A stretch of 64,000 nucleotides of DNA from Flavobacterium sp. MedPE-SWcel (GCA_001874325.1 MPCW01000012.1:1-64000), one strand, 5' to 3'; counted from the first letter of the stretch, positions 18,305-28,685 are shown. The notes: generated by a model from the letters alone, not told the origin. Made by a program: numbers and translations.

Positions 18305-18697
18305 TTAGATTTTGCTTTGTACCGTTCTTGCATCAATGTCGCTGTGAGAGGCGTAGTGTAATACTTTACCGTTTTTTATAAGTAATATTTGTGGTGATTG
18401 ATGCATAACACCGAAACGTGAAGCAATTTCGTTACTAATGTTTCTGTATTCTAAAAGGTTTAAGTAATAAGGCTTTAAATCATCTTCTGCAATTTCATAC
18501 TCTTGCTCGAAACTTCTTAATGCCATTCTACTAATGCTACATCTAGTACTGTGCTTAAATATTAATACAGGTGTTTCTGAAGATTCATTAACTATAGTGT
18601 CTAATTGTTGAATTTGTGTTAATTCGTTCCACTTTAAAGTAGTAGTCGGGATAGTCTTATTGTCATTACTACCAAATATTTTATTTAAAAAACTCAT
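18305..18697 (-). CDS. ytxJ: Bacillithiol system redox-active protein YtxJ
   Basis: About 130 residues with a thioredoxin-like fold. Family hallmarks: opening MSFLNKIFG, the redox site STRCSISRMA (CSIS, one Cys retained), and PQILLIKNGKVLHYASHSDI near the C-terminus. YtxJ (monothiol bacilliredoxin) removes bacillithiol from proteins; its presence implies that the cell makes bacillithiol, although no bsh genes are in this window. The ATG at 18697 is preferred over an upstream TTG because it gives the conserved N-terminus. Only 6 bases separate it from the convergent pcm stop. Confidence 0.88.
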   Translation of the reverse strand: MSFLNKIFGSNDNKTIPTTTLKWNELTQIQQLDTIVNESSETPVLIFKHSTRCSISRMALRSFEQEYEIAEDDLKPYYLNLLEYRNISNEIASRFGVMHQSPQILLIKNGKVLHYASHSDIDARTVQSKI

Positions 18698-18827
18698 AAT
18701 TGTATAATTGTTCAAGACATGTTGGCGGTTAAAAATCTCTTTTTCTGAGTTTTAGGTGTCAACTAGTCAGATTTTACTTATTGGAATAACTATTGAAATA
18801 TATCATCCAAATTTAAATAATTAAGAT

Positions 18828-21434
18828 ATGAATTTTGCCAATTTTACCATAAAATCACAAGAAGCCATACAAAGGGCACAACAAATAGCTCAAGGTTATG
18901 GGCATCAACAAATAGAAAATGAACATATTGTAAAAGCATTATTAGAAGTAGATGAAAATGTTACTCCTTTTATACTTAAAAAGTTAAATGTAAACGTAGA
19001 TCTTTTTCAGCAAATATTAGATAGTACATTACAAAGCTTTTCTAAAGTTGAGGGGGCAGAAATGTCATTATCACGAGATGCTAGTAACACACTTAATGAA
19101 GCATCTAATATTGCTCGTAAAATGAATGATGAGTTTGTTTCTATAGATCATTTATTATTAGCCGTTTTTAATAGTAGGAGTAAAGTCGCTCAGATATTAA
19201 AAGATCAAGGTGTTAAAGAGAAAGAATTAAAGTTTGCTATTGAGGAGTTAAGAAAAGGAGAAAGAGTAACCTCGGCAAGTGCAGAGGAAACATATAACTC
19301 TCTTAATAAGTATGCTAAAAACCTTAATCAGCTTGCAAATGACGGAAAACTTGACCCTGTAATAGGACGTGATGAAGAAATTCGTCGTGTACTTCAAATA
19401 CTATCACGACGAACAAAGAATAATCCAATGTTAGTAGGAGAGCCTGGTGTAGGTAAAACCGCTATTGCTGAGGGGTTAGCGCATCGTATTATTCAAGGAG
19501 ATGTACCAGAGAACCTTAAAGATAAGGTAGTTTATTCTTTAGATATGGGAGCACTTATTGCAGGTGCAAAATATAAAGGAGAGTTTGAAGAGCGATTAAA
19601 GTCGGTAGTTAAAGAAGTGACTTCTGCTGAAGGTGATATAGTACTTTTTATAGATGAGATACACACACTTGTAGGAGCAGGAGGTGGTGATGGAGCTATG
19701 GATGCAGCCAATATATTGAAACCAGCTTTAGCAAGAGGAGAACTTCGTGCCATTGGAGCAACAACGTTAGATGAGTACCAAAAATATTTTGAAAAGGATA
19801 AAGCTCTTGAAAGGCGTTTCCAGAAGGTAGTAATTGATGAACCTGATACAGAGAGTGCAATATCGATACTACGTGGAATTAAAGAAAAGTATGAAACACA
19901 TCATCAAGTACGTATAAAAGATGATGCTATCATTGCAGCAGTAGAATTTTCGCAACGATATATCAGTAATCGTTTTTTACCAGATAAAGCTATTGACCTA
20001 ATGGATGAAGCTGCTTCTAAAATACGTATGGAAATTAACTCTAAACCAGAGGAATTAGATGTATTAGATAGAAAAGTAATGCAGCTTGAAATAGAAATAG
20101 AAGCCATTAAACGCGAAAATGATTCGGTAAAACTTAAGTCCTTAGGATTAGAGTTAGCTAACCTCAAAGAAGAACGTAATGAGATATATGCACGATGGAA
20201 GAGCGAAAAAGATGTTGTAGATAATATACAAGCAGCTAAAACAGATATAGAACATTACAAAGCGGAAGCAGAAAAGGCAGAGCGTGAAGGGAATTATGGG
20301 AAAGTAGCTGAACTACGTTATGGAAAAATAAAAGAAGCACAAGAAAGACTTGATGCAATGCAGCAAAAATTACAAGAAAATCAAACAAGTCAAACACTTA
20401 TAAAGGAAGAAGTAACCTCTGAAGACATTGCTGAGGTTGTTGCAAAGTGGACAGGGATACCTGTGACTAAGATGTTGCAAAGTGATCGTGAAAAGTTGCT
20501 TAAACTAGAAGATGAATTACACAAGCAAGTAGTAGGACAGGAAGAAGCTATAGAAGCAGTTAGTGATGCTGTAAGACGTAGTCGAGCAGGGTTACAAGAT
20601 CAAAATAAACCAATAGGGTCATTTTTGTTTTTGGGTACTACAGGTGTAGGTAAAACAGAGCTTGCAAAAGCGTTAGCTACCTATCTTTTTGATGATGAAA
20701 GTGCTATGACACGTATTGATATGAGTGAATATCAGGAACGTCATAGTGTGAGTAGATTAGTAGGAGCACCTCCAGGATATGTAGGTTATGATGAAGGAGG
20801 GCAACTTACTGAAGCTGTTAGACGTAAACCATATTCGGTAATATTGTTAGATGAAATAGAAAAAGCACATCCAGATACTTTTAATATTTTATTACAAGTA
20901 TTAGATGAGGGTAGACTTACTGATAATAAAGGTAGACTAGCTGATTTTAAGAATACTATTATAATAATGACTTCTAATATGGGGAGTTCTATTATACAAG
21001 AGAAGTTTGAGAACATGAAAGGTGATGTAGAATCAACTGTTGAGGTTGCTAAAGTAGAAGTACTAGGATTACTAAAACAAACTGTTCGTCCTGAATTTAT
21101 TAACCGTATTGACGATATTGTAATGTTTACACCATTAAATGTTGATAATATTAAAGAAATAGTAGGCTTACAATTAAAAGGAGTTACTAAGTTATTAGCG
21201 CAACAAAATATTACACTAGATGCTACTCCTGAAGCAATTAATTATTTAGGTAAAAAAGGTTATGATCCTGATTTTGGAGCACGACCAGTAAAACGTGTAA
21301 TACAAAAAGAGGTTATGAACGAATTGTCTAAACAAATACTTTCGGGTAAAGTAACTACTGATAGTATTATTTTACTAGATAGCTTCGATGGTCAGTTAGT
21401 TTTTAGAAATCAAGATAAAATAATGAATAATTAA
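18828..21434 (+). CDS. clpB: ATP-dependent chaperone ClpB (Hsp104-type disaggregase)
   Basis: An 868-residue hexameric AAA+ disaggregase working with DnaK on aggregated proteins. Clp-N repeats occupy about 1-145. NBD1 has Walker [10 protein letters not shown] (about 205) and Walker B VLFIDEIH. The coiled-coil middle domain runs from about 400 to 530, which marks ClpB rather than ClpA or ClpC. NBD2 has [14 protein letters not shown] (about 605), [11 protein letters not shown] and the sensor region, with the C-terminal [10 protein letters not shown]. The length is typical. No CIRCE-like inverted repeat or clear TANNTTTG was seen in the 112-base upstream spacer. Confidence 0.97.
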   Translation: MNFANFTIKSQEAIQRAQQIAQGYGHQQIENEHIVKALLEVDENVTPFILKKLNVNVDLFQQILDSTLQSFSKVEGAEMSLSRDASNTLNEASNIARKMNDEFVSIDHLLLAVFNSRSKVAQILKDQGVKEKELKFAIEELRKGERVTSASAEETYNSLNKYAKNLNQLANDGKLDPVIGRDEEIRRVLQILSRRTKNNPMLVGEPGVGKTAIAEGLAHRIIQGDVPENLKDKVVYSLDMGALIAGAKYKGEFEERLKSVVKEVTSAEGDIVLFIDEIHTLVGAGGGDGAMDAANILKPALARGELRAIGATTLDEYQKYFEKDKALERRFQKVVIDEPDTESAISILRGIKEKYETHHQVRIKDDAIIAAVEFSQRYISNRFLPDKAIDLMDEAASKIRMEINSKPEELDVLDRKVMQLEIEIEAIKRENDSVKLKSLGLELANLKEERNEIYARWKSEKDVVDNIQAAKTDIEHYKAEAEKAEREGNYGKVAELRYGKIKEAQERLDAMQQKLQENQTSQTLIKEEVTSEDIAEVVAKWTGIPVTKMLQSDREKLLKLEDELHKQVVGQEEAIEAVSDAVRRSRAGLQDQNKPIGSFLFLGTTGVGKTELAKALATYLFDDESAMTRIDMSEYQERHSVSRLVGAPPGYVGYDEGGQLTEAVRRKPYSVILLDEIEKAHPDTFNILLQVLDEGRLTDNKGRLADFKNTIIIMTSNMGSSIIQEKFENMKGDVESTVEVAKVEVLGLLKQTVRPEFINRIDDIVMFTPLNVDNIKEIVGLQLKGVTKLLAQQNITLDATPEAINYLGKKGYDPDFGARPVKRVIQKEVMNELSKQILSGKVTTDSIILLDSFDGQLVFRNQDKIMNN

Positions 21435-21462
21435 GAATAAAATATTAATTTCACTTGTAGAA

Positions 21463-21493
21463 AATGCCCTATTAATTGATAGGGTGTTTTTTT
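21463..21493 (+). terminator. Terminator after clpB
   Basis: A 10-bp stem, AATGCCCTAT/ATAGGGTGTT, including two G-T wobbles, with a 6-base loop and a T-run. Confidence 0.75.
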
Positions 21494-21523
21494 ATAAATT
21501 TATAGCTATTTATTTGAAAAAAG

Positions 21524-21531
21524 TATATTTG
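21524..21531 (+). promoter_or_regulatory. TANNTTTG -7 element before the aldose epimerase gene
   Basis: TATATTTG, placed so that transcription would begin about 10 bases before the TTG start codon. This supports that start. Confidence 0.5.
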
Positions 21532-21548
21532 ACAAAACAACTAAAATT

Positions 21549-22403
21549 TTGAACGTAACACTATCAAACACCGTATTATCAGTATCTATAAATCCAAAAG
21601 GAGCTGAGCTTGTATCTTTAAAAGACGATAATGGAAAAGAATATATGTGGGAAGCAAATCCTGAATATTGGGGTAAGCATTCACCAGTACTTTTTCCTAT
21701 TGTGGGAGTATTAAAAGATAATAGTTATACCCATAATGATAAAAAATATAATTTATCGCGACATGGTTTTGCAAGAGATATGATGTTTGAGATAAAAGAA
21801 CAGTTTGAAGATAGTGTGATCTTTTTGTTAACAGCTGATGATTCAACAAAAGAAAAATACCCTTTTGATTTTGAATTAGAGGTTCAATATACGTTAGAAG
21901 ACAATAACTTGTATATTGATTATACTGTAGTTAATATGGGTGATGGGGATATGCCATTTTCTTTAGGAGCACATCCTGCTTTTGCGTTACCTAACGATTT
22001 TAATGATTATAGCTTAGAGTTTGAAAAAGATGAGGAACTGATTACTCATCCGCTAGAGAATGAATTATTAACAGACAGAAAGATTATATATTCTGTTCCT
22101 GAGGGTATTTTACCATTAGAATATTCATTATTTAAAAAAGATGCTCTTGTATGTAAAGAAATAGACTCGACATATATTACTATTGCAGAAAATGACGAAC
22201 CTTTTTTAAGGGTAACATTTCCTGATTTTCCACATTTAGGTATCTGGACAAAACCTGACTTTCCTTTTTTATGTATAGAACCTTGGCAAGGCTATGCTGA
22301 TTCACCATCGGCAAATGGTAACCTTTTTGAAAAAGAAGGTATGCTAGTGCTAGAAGAAGGAAGCGAAATTACCAAAACACTTACTATCGAGATATTAAAA
22401 TAG
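21549..22403 (+). CDS. Aldose 1-epimerase family protein (LacX-like)
   Basis: A 284-residue galactose mutarotase-superfamily protein. Seen: the opening VSINPKGAELVSL, the ...SPVLFPIVG (about 45-53) and RHGFARD segments, the GAHPAFALP active-site region (about 141-149) and the ...CIEPWQGYADSP carboxylate region (about 240), all typical of the LacX/YihR-like group. It is likely cytosolic and acts on a sugar or sugar phosphate of unknown identity. The start is TTG: the homologous opening aligns here and a -7 element sits just upstream. The next gene starts 36 bases downstream and may be co-transcribed. Confidence 0.82.
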   Translation: MNVTLSNTVLSVSINPKGAELVSLKDDNGKEYMWEANPEYWGKHSPVLFPIVGVLKDNSYTHNDKKYNLSRHGFARDMMFEIKEQFEDSVIFLLTADDSTKEKYPFDFELEVQYTLEDNNLYIDYTVVNMGDGDMPFSLGAHPAFALPNDFNDYSLEFEKDEELITHPLENELLTDRKIIYSVPEGILPLEYSLFKKDALVCKEIDSTYITIAENDEPFLRVTFPDFPHLGIWTKPDFPFLCIEPWQGYADSPSANGNLFEKEGMLVLEEGSEITKTLTIEILK

Positions 22404-22439
22404 GGTAATATTGAAAGTCTATATATTTTATACCAACTA

Positions 22440-23603
22440 ATGAACGAATTTGAAAAACAATTTTTAGAAGTACAAGATTTACTAAAATTTGATGATTACA
22501 ACCTTGTTATAAAACGACTTATTGACTTTACATTAGATACAGAGTCTATTACATTTTATAAGAAGACAACGGAATTACTTGACTGGATAGATAATAATCC
22601 AGAATCTTTAGAGCTTAAAGAAAAATTATCTCAATTATTAAAAGAGCTATGTAGTGTACTTGTAAATAAGCCTATTTCTAAAAAGAAAAAGATACTAGAA
22701 GGTATTGATATTGTTAAACGGTACGGAGCGTCTTCTTTTGCTTTAGGGCCTGCAAACATAAAGCTTTATGAAGGTGATATTATTGGGTTGGTAGGAGAGA
22801 ACGGTAATGGTAAAACTACCTTATTACGCCTCCTTAGTGGTGAGCTATATGCTACAGCAGGTTCTATTCAGTATGATTTCCCTTATAATGATCTTTATGA
22901 TTTGCGTACTAAATTAGTGTATATACCCCAACGTACAGATACTTGGCGTGGTTCTATGTTTGAAAATTTAGTATTTACAGCTTCTTCTTACGGTTACTTG
23001 CCACAAGAAATTAATTTTATAGTAGAGCTTACTATTGCACGACTAGGGTTAAGAAAGTTTAGAAAATATAAATGGAAAGATCTATCATCAGGTTATAAAA
23101 TGCGTTTTGAGTTAGCGCGTATGCTTTTAAGAAAACCTAAAGTTTTACTAATAGATGAACCATTAGCAAACCTAGATATATTAGCACAACAAACAGTGCT
23201 TGAGGATTTTAGAGCAATAGCTAAATCGCCTTTTAGACCTATAGGTATTATACTAAGTTCTCAACAACTGTATGAGGTAGAAAAAACATCTGATCAGGTA
23301 ATATTTCTTAAAAATGGGCAGCAAAAAAACTTACACGCTGCAACAACAGATGAAACTATAATTGAAGAGGGGAGTAAACCATTAGTCATAGAGTTTGAAA
23401 GTGAATGGACACAAAGTATGCTTAATGAGAAGTTATTAAGTATAGGTTTACAATCGATACAATTTAATGGCGGAACTTTTATAGCTACGTTTTCGGGAGA
23501 TAAAACAGTGAATGATTTTATGAAAACAATTATTACACACAATATTCACATTGTTTATTTCAGAAATATATCTAACTCTACACGACGCTTTTTTGTGTCT
23601 TAA
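22440..23603 (+). CDS. ABC transporter ATP-binding protein with extra N-terminal domain
   Basis: 387 residues. A roughly 75-residue helical extension precedes the ABC ATPase core. Walker A GENGNGKTT is at about 118-126, the Q-loop VYIPQRTD is near 160, the signature is an atypical LSSGYKMRFE (about 215-224, normally LSGGQ), and Walker B VLLIDEPLANLD is at about 234-245. A C-terminal tail follows. The membrane protein encoded 11 bases downstream is its probable permease partner. The substrate and direction are unknown; a gliding or lipid-export role is possible but unsupported by sequence. Confidence 0.8.
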   Translation: MNEFEKQFLEVQDLLKFDDYNLVIKRLIDFTLDTESITFYKKTTELLDWIDNNPESLELKEKLSQLLKELCSVLVNKPISKKKKILEGIDIVKRYGASSFALGPANIKLYEGDIIGLVGENGNGKTTLLRLLSGELYATAGSIQYDFPYNDLYDLRTKLVYIPQRTDTWRGSMFENLVFTASSYGYLPQEINFIVELTIARLGLRKFRKYKWKDLSSGYKMRFELARMLLRKPKVLLIDEPLANLDILAQQTVLEDFRAIAKSPFRPIGIILSSQQLYEVEKTSDQVIFLKNGQQKNLHAATTDETIIEEGSKPLVIEFESEWTQSMLNEKLLSIGLQSIQFNGGTFIATFSGDKTVNDFMKTIITHNIHIVYFRNISNSTRRFFVS

Positions 23604-23614
23604 TATCTTTACTA

Positions 23615-25138
23615 ATGTTCAAGAAAACACAAAATTACCTATTGCTTAATCATCCGCTTTTATGGAACCTTAAAATAGTTCCAACAGTTGCAGCAGCAAT
23701 AGTTTTTCATATTATATTTTTTATTATAGGCTATGTTAACGGTGCTGTAGATTTTGCCAATACTCCTGATTGGGATTATGATAATAATTCACCTGTAGTA
23801 GTTTTTTTCGCCATACTATTAGCAACGCTATCTATTGTATTATGGTTAGTGTTTTATTTTCGTAATAATGCGTATAAATCATTTTACCCTCAAAATAAAC
23901 TATCCTTATTTAAGGAATGGATGTTAATCTTATTAGTTTGTGTGCTTAACTGTACTTTTAGTGCTTCTTATTTTTATGCTAAAGACTTAAAAACACGTAG
24001 TTATTTTAACGAACAAGAGTTTTCCAGACGAATAGATGTTATCAGTATATCTTCACTTTTTATTAAAGGAAGTTATAAAGATAATGGGCGTTCATTTGAA
24101 GAAGTAAATGGAGAAGAAGAATGGGTAAATTACGATACATTTGAATATAATGGTAAAAAATACCCATTAAAGTCTCTTTTAAATAAATCGATAACAGATT
24201 TTTCCTATCAAAATCATGAACATGATTCTTTAAATGAAGTTAGGGTTAAAAATTGGTTAGTAAATAATCAAAAAGATTCGGTACGTTGGGTAATGGGGCA
24301 GTTTATAAAAATAGCTAATGAACATAATCTTAAAAGTAATATTACTGCAGATGAATGGCTTAGTCTGGTTTATAATTACCCTAAATTTAAGGAAGATATT
24401 ATTATAGGCAAAATCGACTCTTATAAAATAAATAATTACACAGATTATGAGTATGAAGTAGAGGTTATTGATAATAATTCAAATGAAGGGCCTCAATTTG
24501 ATACAATTTCTAATACTATAAAACTTATAGATGACGTTTACCATGTTTATCCAAAACATTATGTGCCGTTATCTCAAATCAAAAAATCTTATAAAAAGAT
24601 ATCGTCGGCTTATGTTAGACCTGATATTGACATAGAAACTTTACTTTTTTACCTTTATTTTTCACTTTGTTTATCTATGGCTATATTTTCATTTAGGATA
24701 ACCTCAGGTAAAAGTTGGCTTATTGCTATTGTAGCAACAGGTATTATTGGTATAATAACAGGTATTATAAGTATAATATTTTCATGGGATGATACCTTCT
24801 TTGTTACATGGAGTATTATTATTATATGTTTACTTGTCTATTTTTATAGTAATACTTATAAAGGGTTAGCAAAAGATAATTCGGCTATAGTATTAAATAT
24901 AATTCTTTGGTTGACTCTATGGCTTATACCAATTATATATACTATAGTTAGATCCATTTATAGAGGTATTTATCGTAGCTATGATAGTGAATATAGAGTT
25001 ATTAATGATTTTCCATTTTTGGAGTGGCTTAATGATAGTGTTAGTTTAATATTTTATAGTAACCTTATACTAGTAGTGATATTCATGTATTTCTTTACTC
25101 AAACTATAAAAAAATGGAAAGGTAAACCAGAAGCCTAG
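23615..25138 (+). CDS. Polytopic membrane protein, probable partner of the ABC ATPase
   Basis: A 507-residue inner-membrane protein that I do not recognise. There are about three TM segments in the first 120 residues, a mostly hydrophilic roughly 220-residue loop (about 122-340, Asp/Asn/Tyr-rich, probably periplasmic), then five TM segments between about 345 and 500. No permease signature (such as the FtsX or ABC-2 core) could be recognised by eye. Its 11-base spacing from the ABC ATPase gene on the same strand suggests the two make one transporter. Confidence 0.65.
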   Translation: MFKKTQNYLLLNHPLLWNLKIVPTVAAAIVFHIIFFIIGYVNGAVDFANTPDWDYDNNSPVVVFFAILLATLSIVLWLVFYFRNNAYKSFYPQNKLSLFKEWMLILLVCVLNCTFSASYFYAKDLKTRSYFNEQEFSRRIDVISISSLFIKGSYKDNGRSFEEVNGEEEWVNYDTFEYNGKKYPLKSLLNKSITDFSYQNHEHDSLNEVRVKNWLVNNQKDSVRWVMGQFIKIANEHNLKSNITADEWLSLVYNYPKFKEDIIIGKIDSYKINNYTDYEYEVEVIDNNSNEGPQFDTISNTIKLIDDVYHVYPKHYVPLSQIKKSYKKISSAYVRPDIDIETLLFYLYFSLCLSMAIFSFRITSGKSWLIAIVATGIIGIITGIISIIFSWDDTFFVTWSIIIICLLVYFYSNTYKGLAKDNSAIVLNIILWLTLWLIPIIYTIVRSIYRGIYRSYDSEYRVINDFPFLEWLNDSVSLIFYSNLILVVIFMYFFTQTIKKWKGKPEA

Positions 25139-25141
25139 ATT

Positions 25142-25366
25142 TTATAATTTAGGTAGTGTTCTAATATATAATTCTTCTACTTTTTTGCGAGCCCATTCGG
25201 TTTTACGTAAAAAGGTAAGACTAGATTTTACACTAGGGTTATCATTAAAGCATTTAATATTTATTAACTCACCTAAAGTATCAAAACCATAAAAGTTAAC
25301 TAAGTCTTCAACAATTTTTTTTAGCGTGATACCATGTAGTGGATCGTTTGATTTAATTTTTTCCAT
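25142..25366 (-). CDS. VF530-family (DUF2132) DNA-binding protein
   Basis: About 74 residues from the ATG at 25366 (the longer TTG-started version adds an unlikely [11 protein letters not shown]). The family pattern [10 protein letters not shown]...LV..YG...L...I.I.CF..NPSV.SSL.FLRKT.WAR.KVE.LY is visible throughout. VF530 proteins are small, compact, helical proteins with a reported DNA-binding fold; the cellular role is unknown. A TANNTTTG element lies 5 bases before the ATG, so the message is probably leaderless, which also supports this start. Confidence 0.88.
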   Translation of the reverse strand: MEKIKSNDPLHGITLKKIVEDLVNFYGFDTLGELINIKCFNDNPSVKSSLTFLRKTEWARKKVEELYIRTLPKL

Positions 25367-25370
25367 AACG

Positions 25371-25399
25371 CAAAAATAGTTAATACAAGTTAAAATCAA
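25371..25399 (-). promoter_or_regulatory. Promoter of the VF530 gene (TTG, 18 bases, TANNTTTG)
   Basis: On the minus strand, TTG at 25399-25397 and TATTTTTG at 25378-25371, spaced 18 bases. The ATG begins at 25366, so the predicted transcription start is at or beside the start codon. Confidence 0.6.
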
Positions 25400-25443
25400 T
25401 ATTTATGGAGGTAGTAAGCTGTCGAGACTTTAAACAATTTGTG

Positions 25444-25451
25444 TAACTTTG
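25444..25451 (+). promoter_or_regulatory. TANNTTTG -7 element of smpB
   Basis: TAACTTTG ends 8 bases before the ATG at 25460, so the mRNA would have little or no leader. It also argues against translation from the upstream in-frame TTG at 25439, which would overlap the promoter itself. Confidence 0.55.
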
Positions 25452-25459
25452 CACTCCTT

Positions 25460-25915
25460 ATGCAGAAAACAGTAAATATACTAAACAGAAAAGCCAGATT
25501 TGAATATGAAGTTCTGGATAAATATACCGCAGGAATAGTACTGGCAGGGTCAGAAATAAAATCTATTCGTTTGGGGAAGGCATCTATTGCCGAAAGTTTT
25601 TGCGAATTTCAAGGTCACGAATTATTTGCTATAAATACCAATATAGAAATATATGCTTATAGCAGAAACTTTAGTCATGCGCCTAAAACGGAACGTAAAC
25701 TATTATTAAATAAAAAAGAATTAAAAAGTCTTTTAAGAAGTGTACAAAATAAAGGACTTGCTATAATCCCACTACGTCTTTTTACAAATGATAAAGGATT
25801 AGCAAAATTAGAGATAGGGCTTTGTCGTGGTAAGAAAAATTATGATAAACGAGAAACTATGAAAGAGCGTGATACAAAACGTGATCTTGACAGAATAAAG
25901 AAAGCATATAAATAA
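25460..25915 (+). CDS. smpB: SsrA (tmRNA)-binding protein
   Basis: 151 residues from the ATG at 25460. SmpB carries tmRNA to stalled ribosomes for trans-translation. Seen: the OB-fold core with LNRKARFEYEVLDKYTAGIVL, GSEIKSIRLGKA (the strongest SmpB signature, about 31-42), and the basic C-terminal tail GKKNYDKRE..K.RD.KRDLDRIKKAYK that contacts the decoding centre. The tmRNA gene itself is not in this window. It is divergent from the VF530 gene. Confidence 0.96.
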   Translation: MQKTVNILNRKARFEYEVLDKYTAGIVLAGSEIKSIRLGKASIAESFCEFQGHELFAINTNIEIYAYSRNFSHAPKTERKLLLNKKELKSLLRSVQNKGLAIIPLRLFTNDKGLAKLEIGLCRGKKNYDKRETMKERDTKRDLDRIKKAYK

Positions 25916-25946
25916 AAAAAGCCTCTCAATTTTGAGAGGCTTTTTT
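25914..25946. terminator. Bidirectional terminator between smpB and fumarylacetoacetase
   Basis: A perfect 9-bp GCCTCTCAA/TTGAGAGGC stem flanked by an A7 tract and a T6 tract, so it works on both strands. Confidence 0.9.
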
Positions 25947-25961
25947 ATGCAGATATTCTTA

Positions 25962-27248
25962 TTATTTTTTAATAAAAGGAGGTAGTAGTTTACTACTCAC
26001 TTCTCCAAATCCAATTCTTACTTCATCATTCTGGCAATGTCCACGCATAATAACAGTATCACCGTCATTTATAAATTTACGCTCAGTTCCATCACTTAAT
26101 GTCATAGGGTTTTTACCACCCCAGCTTAATTCTAGCATAGAACCAAAACTATCTGGTGTTGGTCCTGAAATTGTACCACTCCCCATAAGGTCTCCACTGT
26201 TTACACGACATCCGTTTACCGTGTGGTGTGTTAATTGTTGTGACATACTCCAGTACATGTACTTAAAGTTAGAGTTAGAAATAACATTTTCTTCTCCACC
26301 TTCTGGTTGTAATGCAACTTGTAGTTTAATATCAAAAGCATGTTTACCTTCTTGTTGTAGGTATTCTAATGGTTTAGGATCTTCTTGTGCTGGTCCATCT
26401 GTACGGAAAGGCTCTAGTGCATCAAGAGTAACAATCCAAGGAGACATAGATGATGCAAAGTTTTTAGCAAGGAATGGCCCTAGTGGCACATATTCCCATT
26501 TCTGAATATCACGTGCACTCCAGTCGTTAAATAACACCATACCAAAGATGTGTTGTTCTGCTTCGTCTATAGGAATAGATTCTCCCATAATATTAGAATC
26601 AGTAGTAATAAAACCCATTTCAAGTTCAAAATCTACCAATTTTGAAGGTCCAAATACAGGAGCTGTATTTCCTGGAGGCAAAGTTTGCCCGTTTGGTCTG
26701 TGTACTGGTATACCAGATGGTACTATAGTAGAAGATCTACCGTGGTATCCTACAGGAATGTGAAGCCAGTTTGGTAATAAAGCATTTTCTGGATCACGGA
26801 ACATTTTACCGACGTTTGTAGCGTGCTCTCTACTAGAGTAAAAATCAGTATAATCTCCAATAAGTACTGGTAGTTGCATTTCTACATCAGCTAAGTCAAA
26901 TATTACAACTTCACGATGTTTTGCATTATCTCTTAGTTTATCATTTTTAGCATCAAAAAGCTCAGCAATACGGTTACGTACTAATCTCCAAGTTTTCTTA
27001 CCATCAGATATAAAGTCATTAAGAGTATCTTGCATGAACATATCATCAGTAAGTTCAATACCCTCAAAGTAATTTAATTGTTGTAATGCACCAAGATCTA
27101 TGGCATGATTACCTATTCTGGTTCCTATAGTTACTACATCATCTTTAGTAATAAATACTCCAAAAGGAATATTTTGTATAGGGAAGTCACTATTTTCTGG
27201 AACTTCTAACCAAGACTTTCTAGTCGGATCGTTTGCTGTTAGTGGCAT
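25962..27248 (-). CDS. fahA: Fumarylacetoacetase
   Basis: A 428-residue enzyme hydrolysing fumarylacetoacetate to fumarate and acetoacetate, the last step of tyrosine/homogentisate breakdown. Seen: the N-terminal beta domain opening [13 protein letters not shown], the catalytic His in [13 protein letters not shown] (about 168-180), metal ligands in DFELEMGFI (about 207-215) and [13 protein letters not shown] (about 241-253), plus GSGTISGP (about 356) near the C-terminus. The length matches the eukaryote-like FAH family. No other tyrosine catabolism gene is in the window. It is divergent from glyA. Confidence 0.96.
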   Translation of the reverse strand: MPLTANDPTRKSWLEVPENSDFPIQNIPFGVFITKDDVVTIGTRIGNHAIDLGALQQLNYFEGIELTDDMFMQDTLNDFISDGKKTWRLVRNRIAELFDAKNDKLRDNAKHREVVIFDLADVEMQLPVLIGDYTDFYSSREHATNVGKMFRDPENALLPNWLHIPVGYHGRSSTIVPSGIPVHRPNGQTLPPGNTAPVFGPSKLVDFELEMGFITTDSNIMGESIPIDEAEQHIFGMVLFNDWSARDIQKWEYVPLGPFLAKNFASSMSPWIVTLDALEPFRTDGPAQEDPKPLEYLQQEGKHAFDIKLQVALQPEGGEENVISNSNFKYMYWSMSQQLTHHTVNGCRVNSGDLMGSGTISGPTPDSFGSMLELSWGGKNPMTLSDGTERKFINDGDTVIMRGHCQNDEVRIGFGEVSSKLLPPFIKK

Positions 27249-27285
27249 ATTGTATGTGTGTTTTTTTATTGTTTTATTGATTTAT

Positions 27286-27316
27286 CAAATATACTTTCCC
27301 GAATGGTTTTACCCAA
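27286..27316 (-). promoter_or_regulatory. Promoter of fumarylacetoacetase
   Basis: Minus strand TTG at 27316-27314, a 20-base spacer, then TATATTTG at 27293-27286. The ATG is 37 bases downstream. Confidence 0.6.
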
Positions 27317-27326
27317 CCTTTTTTTG

Positions 27327-27334
27327 TATTTTTG
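27327..27334 (+). promoter_or_regulatory. TANNTTTG -7 element of glyA
   Basis: TATTTTTG, 26 bases before the glyA ATG at 27361, back to back with the divergent fumarylacetoacetase promoter. No clear TTG was found at -33. Confidence 0.5.
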
Positions 27335-27360
27335 ACAGCAAATTAACGAAAAATTATAAA

Positions 27361-28635
27361 ATGCAACGAGACGAACAAATTTTCGACCTGATACTTGAAG
27401 AACAGGAAAGACAAATACACGGATTGGAATTAATTGCATCAGAAAATTTTGTTAGCGACCAAGTTATGGAAGCTGCAGGATCTGTACTAACCAACAAATA
27501 TGCTGAGGGGTACCCTGGTAAGCGTTATTATGGTGGATGTGAAGTAGTAGATGTTGTAGAACAAATAGCAATAGATAGAGCAAAAGCACTTTTTGGAGCA
27601 GAATATGCTAATGTGCAACCACACTCTGGTTCACAAGCAAACACAGCAGTATTTGCTGCATGTCTTAAACCAGGAGATAAAATATTAGGTTTTGATCTTT
27701 CGCATGGTGGGCATTTAACGCACGGTTCTCCTGTAAATTTCTCAGGTAAACTATACAACCCTGTATTTTATGCAGTAGATAAAGAAACAGGTGTACTTAA
27801 CTACGATAAAATCCAAGAGGTAGCAGAAAAAGAGCAACCAAAGCTTATAATTGCGGGCGCATCGGCTTATTCTCGTGATATGGACTTTGAACGTTTCAGA
27901 AAAATTGCTGATAGTGTTGGCGCTATATTAATGGCAGATATTTCACACCCTGCTGGACTTATAGCAAAAGGATTAATGAACGATCCTGTACCTCACTGTC
28001 ACGTTATTACAACGACTACTCATAAAACGCTTAGAGGGCCAAGAGGTGGTATGATATTAATGGGGAAAGATTTCGAAAACCCTTTTGGATTAAAAACACC
28101 AAAAGGAGTTGTTAGAAAAATGTCATCTTTATTTGATAGTGCTGTTTTCCCTGGTAATCAAGGAGGACCACTAGAGCATATTATTGCAGCTAAGGCAGTA
28201 GCTTTTGGAGAAGCATTACAAGACGAGTTTTTTAACTACATGATGCAAGTACAAAAAAATGCTAAAGCTATGGCAGCAGCATTTGTAAAGAGAGGTTATG
28301 ATATCATCTCTGGAGGTACTGATAATCACATGATGTTAATTGATCTTAGAAATAAAAATATCTCGGGTAAAGAAGCTGAAAACGCATTAGTAAAAGCTGA
28401 AATTACTGTAAATAAAAACATGGTACCGTTTGACGATAAGTCACCATTTGTAACATCTGGTATTCGTGTAGGTACTCCCGCTATTACTACCCGTGGGCTT
28501 GTAGAAGCTGATATGGATACTATAGTTGGGCTTATGGATAAAGTAATAATGAACCATACTGATGAGACAATTATAGAAGAAGTTGCAGATGCAGTAAATG
28601 GAATGATGAGTGAAAGACCAATTTTTATCTTTTAA
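27361..28635 (+). CDS. glyA: Serine hydroxymethyltransferase
   Basis: 424 residues from the ATG at 27361; the open frame extends 37 codons upstream but would run through the promoter. PLP enzyme converting serine plus tetrahydrofolate to glycine plus 5,10-methylene-THF, the main one-carbon source. Seen: LIASENFVS (about 25-33), [12 protein letters not shown] (about 49-60), PHSGSQAN (about 87-94) and the PLP-lysine motif [13 protein letters not shown] (about 220-232). Functionally it follows the serA/serC genes located 19 kb away. Confidence 0.96.
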   Translation: MQRDEQIFDLILEEQERQIHGLELIASENFVSDQVMEAAGSVLTNKYAEGYPGKRYYGGCEVVDVVEQIAIDRAKALFGAEYANVQPHSGSQANTAVFAACLKPGDKILGFDLSHGGHLTHGSPVNFSGKLYNPVFYAVDKETGVLNYDKIQEVAEKEQPKLIIAGASAYSRDMDFERFRKIADSVGAILMADISHPAGLIAKGLMNDPVPHCHVITTTTHKTLRGPRGGMILMGKDFENPFGLKTPKGVVRKMSSLFDSAVFPGNQGGPLEHIIAAKAVAFGEALQDEFFNYMMQVQKNAKAMAAAFVKRGYDIISGGTDNHMMLIDLRNKNISGKEAENALVKAEITVNKNMVPFDDKSPFVTSGIRVGTPAITTRGLVEADMDTIVGLMDKVIMNHTDETIIEEVADAVNGMMSERPIFIF

Positions 28636-28660
28636 TATCCATTCTAATCAATATAAATAT

Positions 28661-28685
28661 AAAGCCCCTCTATAAGAGGGGCTTT
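28661..28685 (+). terminator. Terminator after glyA
   Basis: Stem AAAGCCCCTCT/AGAGGGGCTTT with a 3-base loop and a TTTTT tail. Confidence 0.88.

Noticed and set aside
27250..27360. Longer glyA start at 27250
   Set aside because: The 37 extra codons run across both divergent promoters and do not match the family opening; the ATG at 27361 does.
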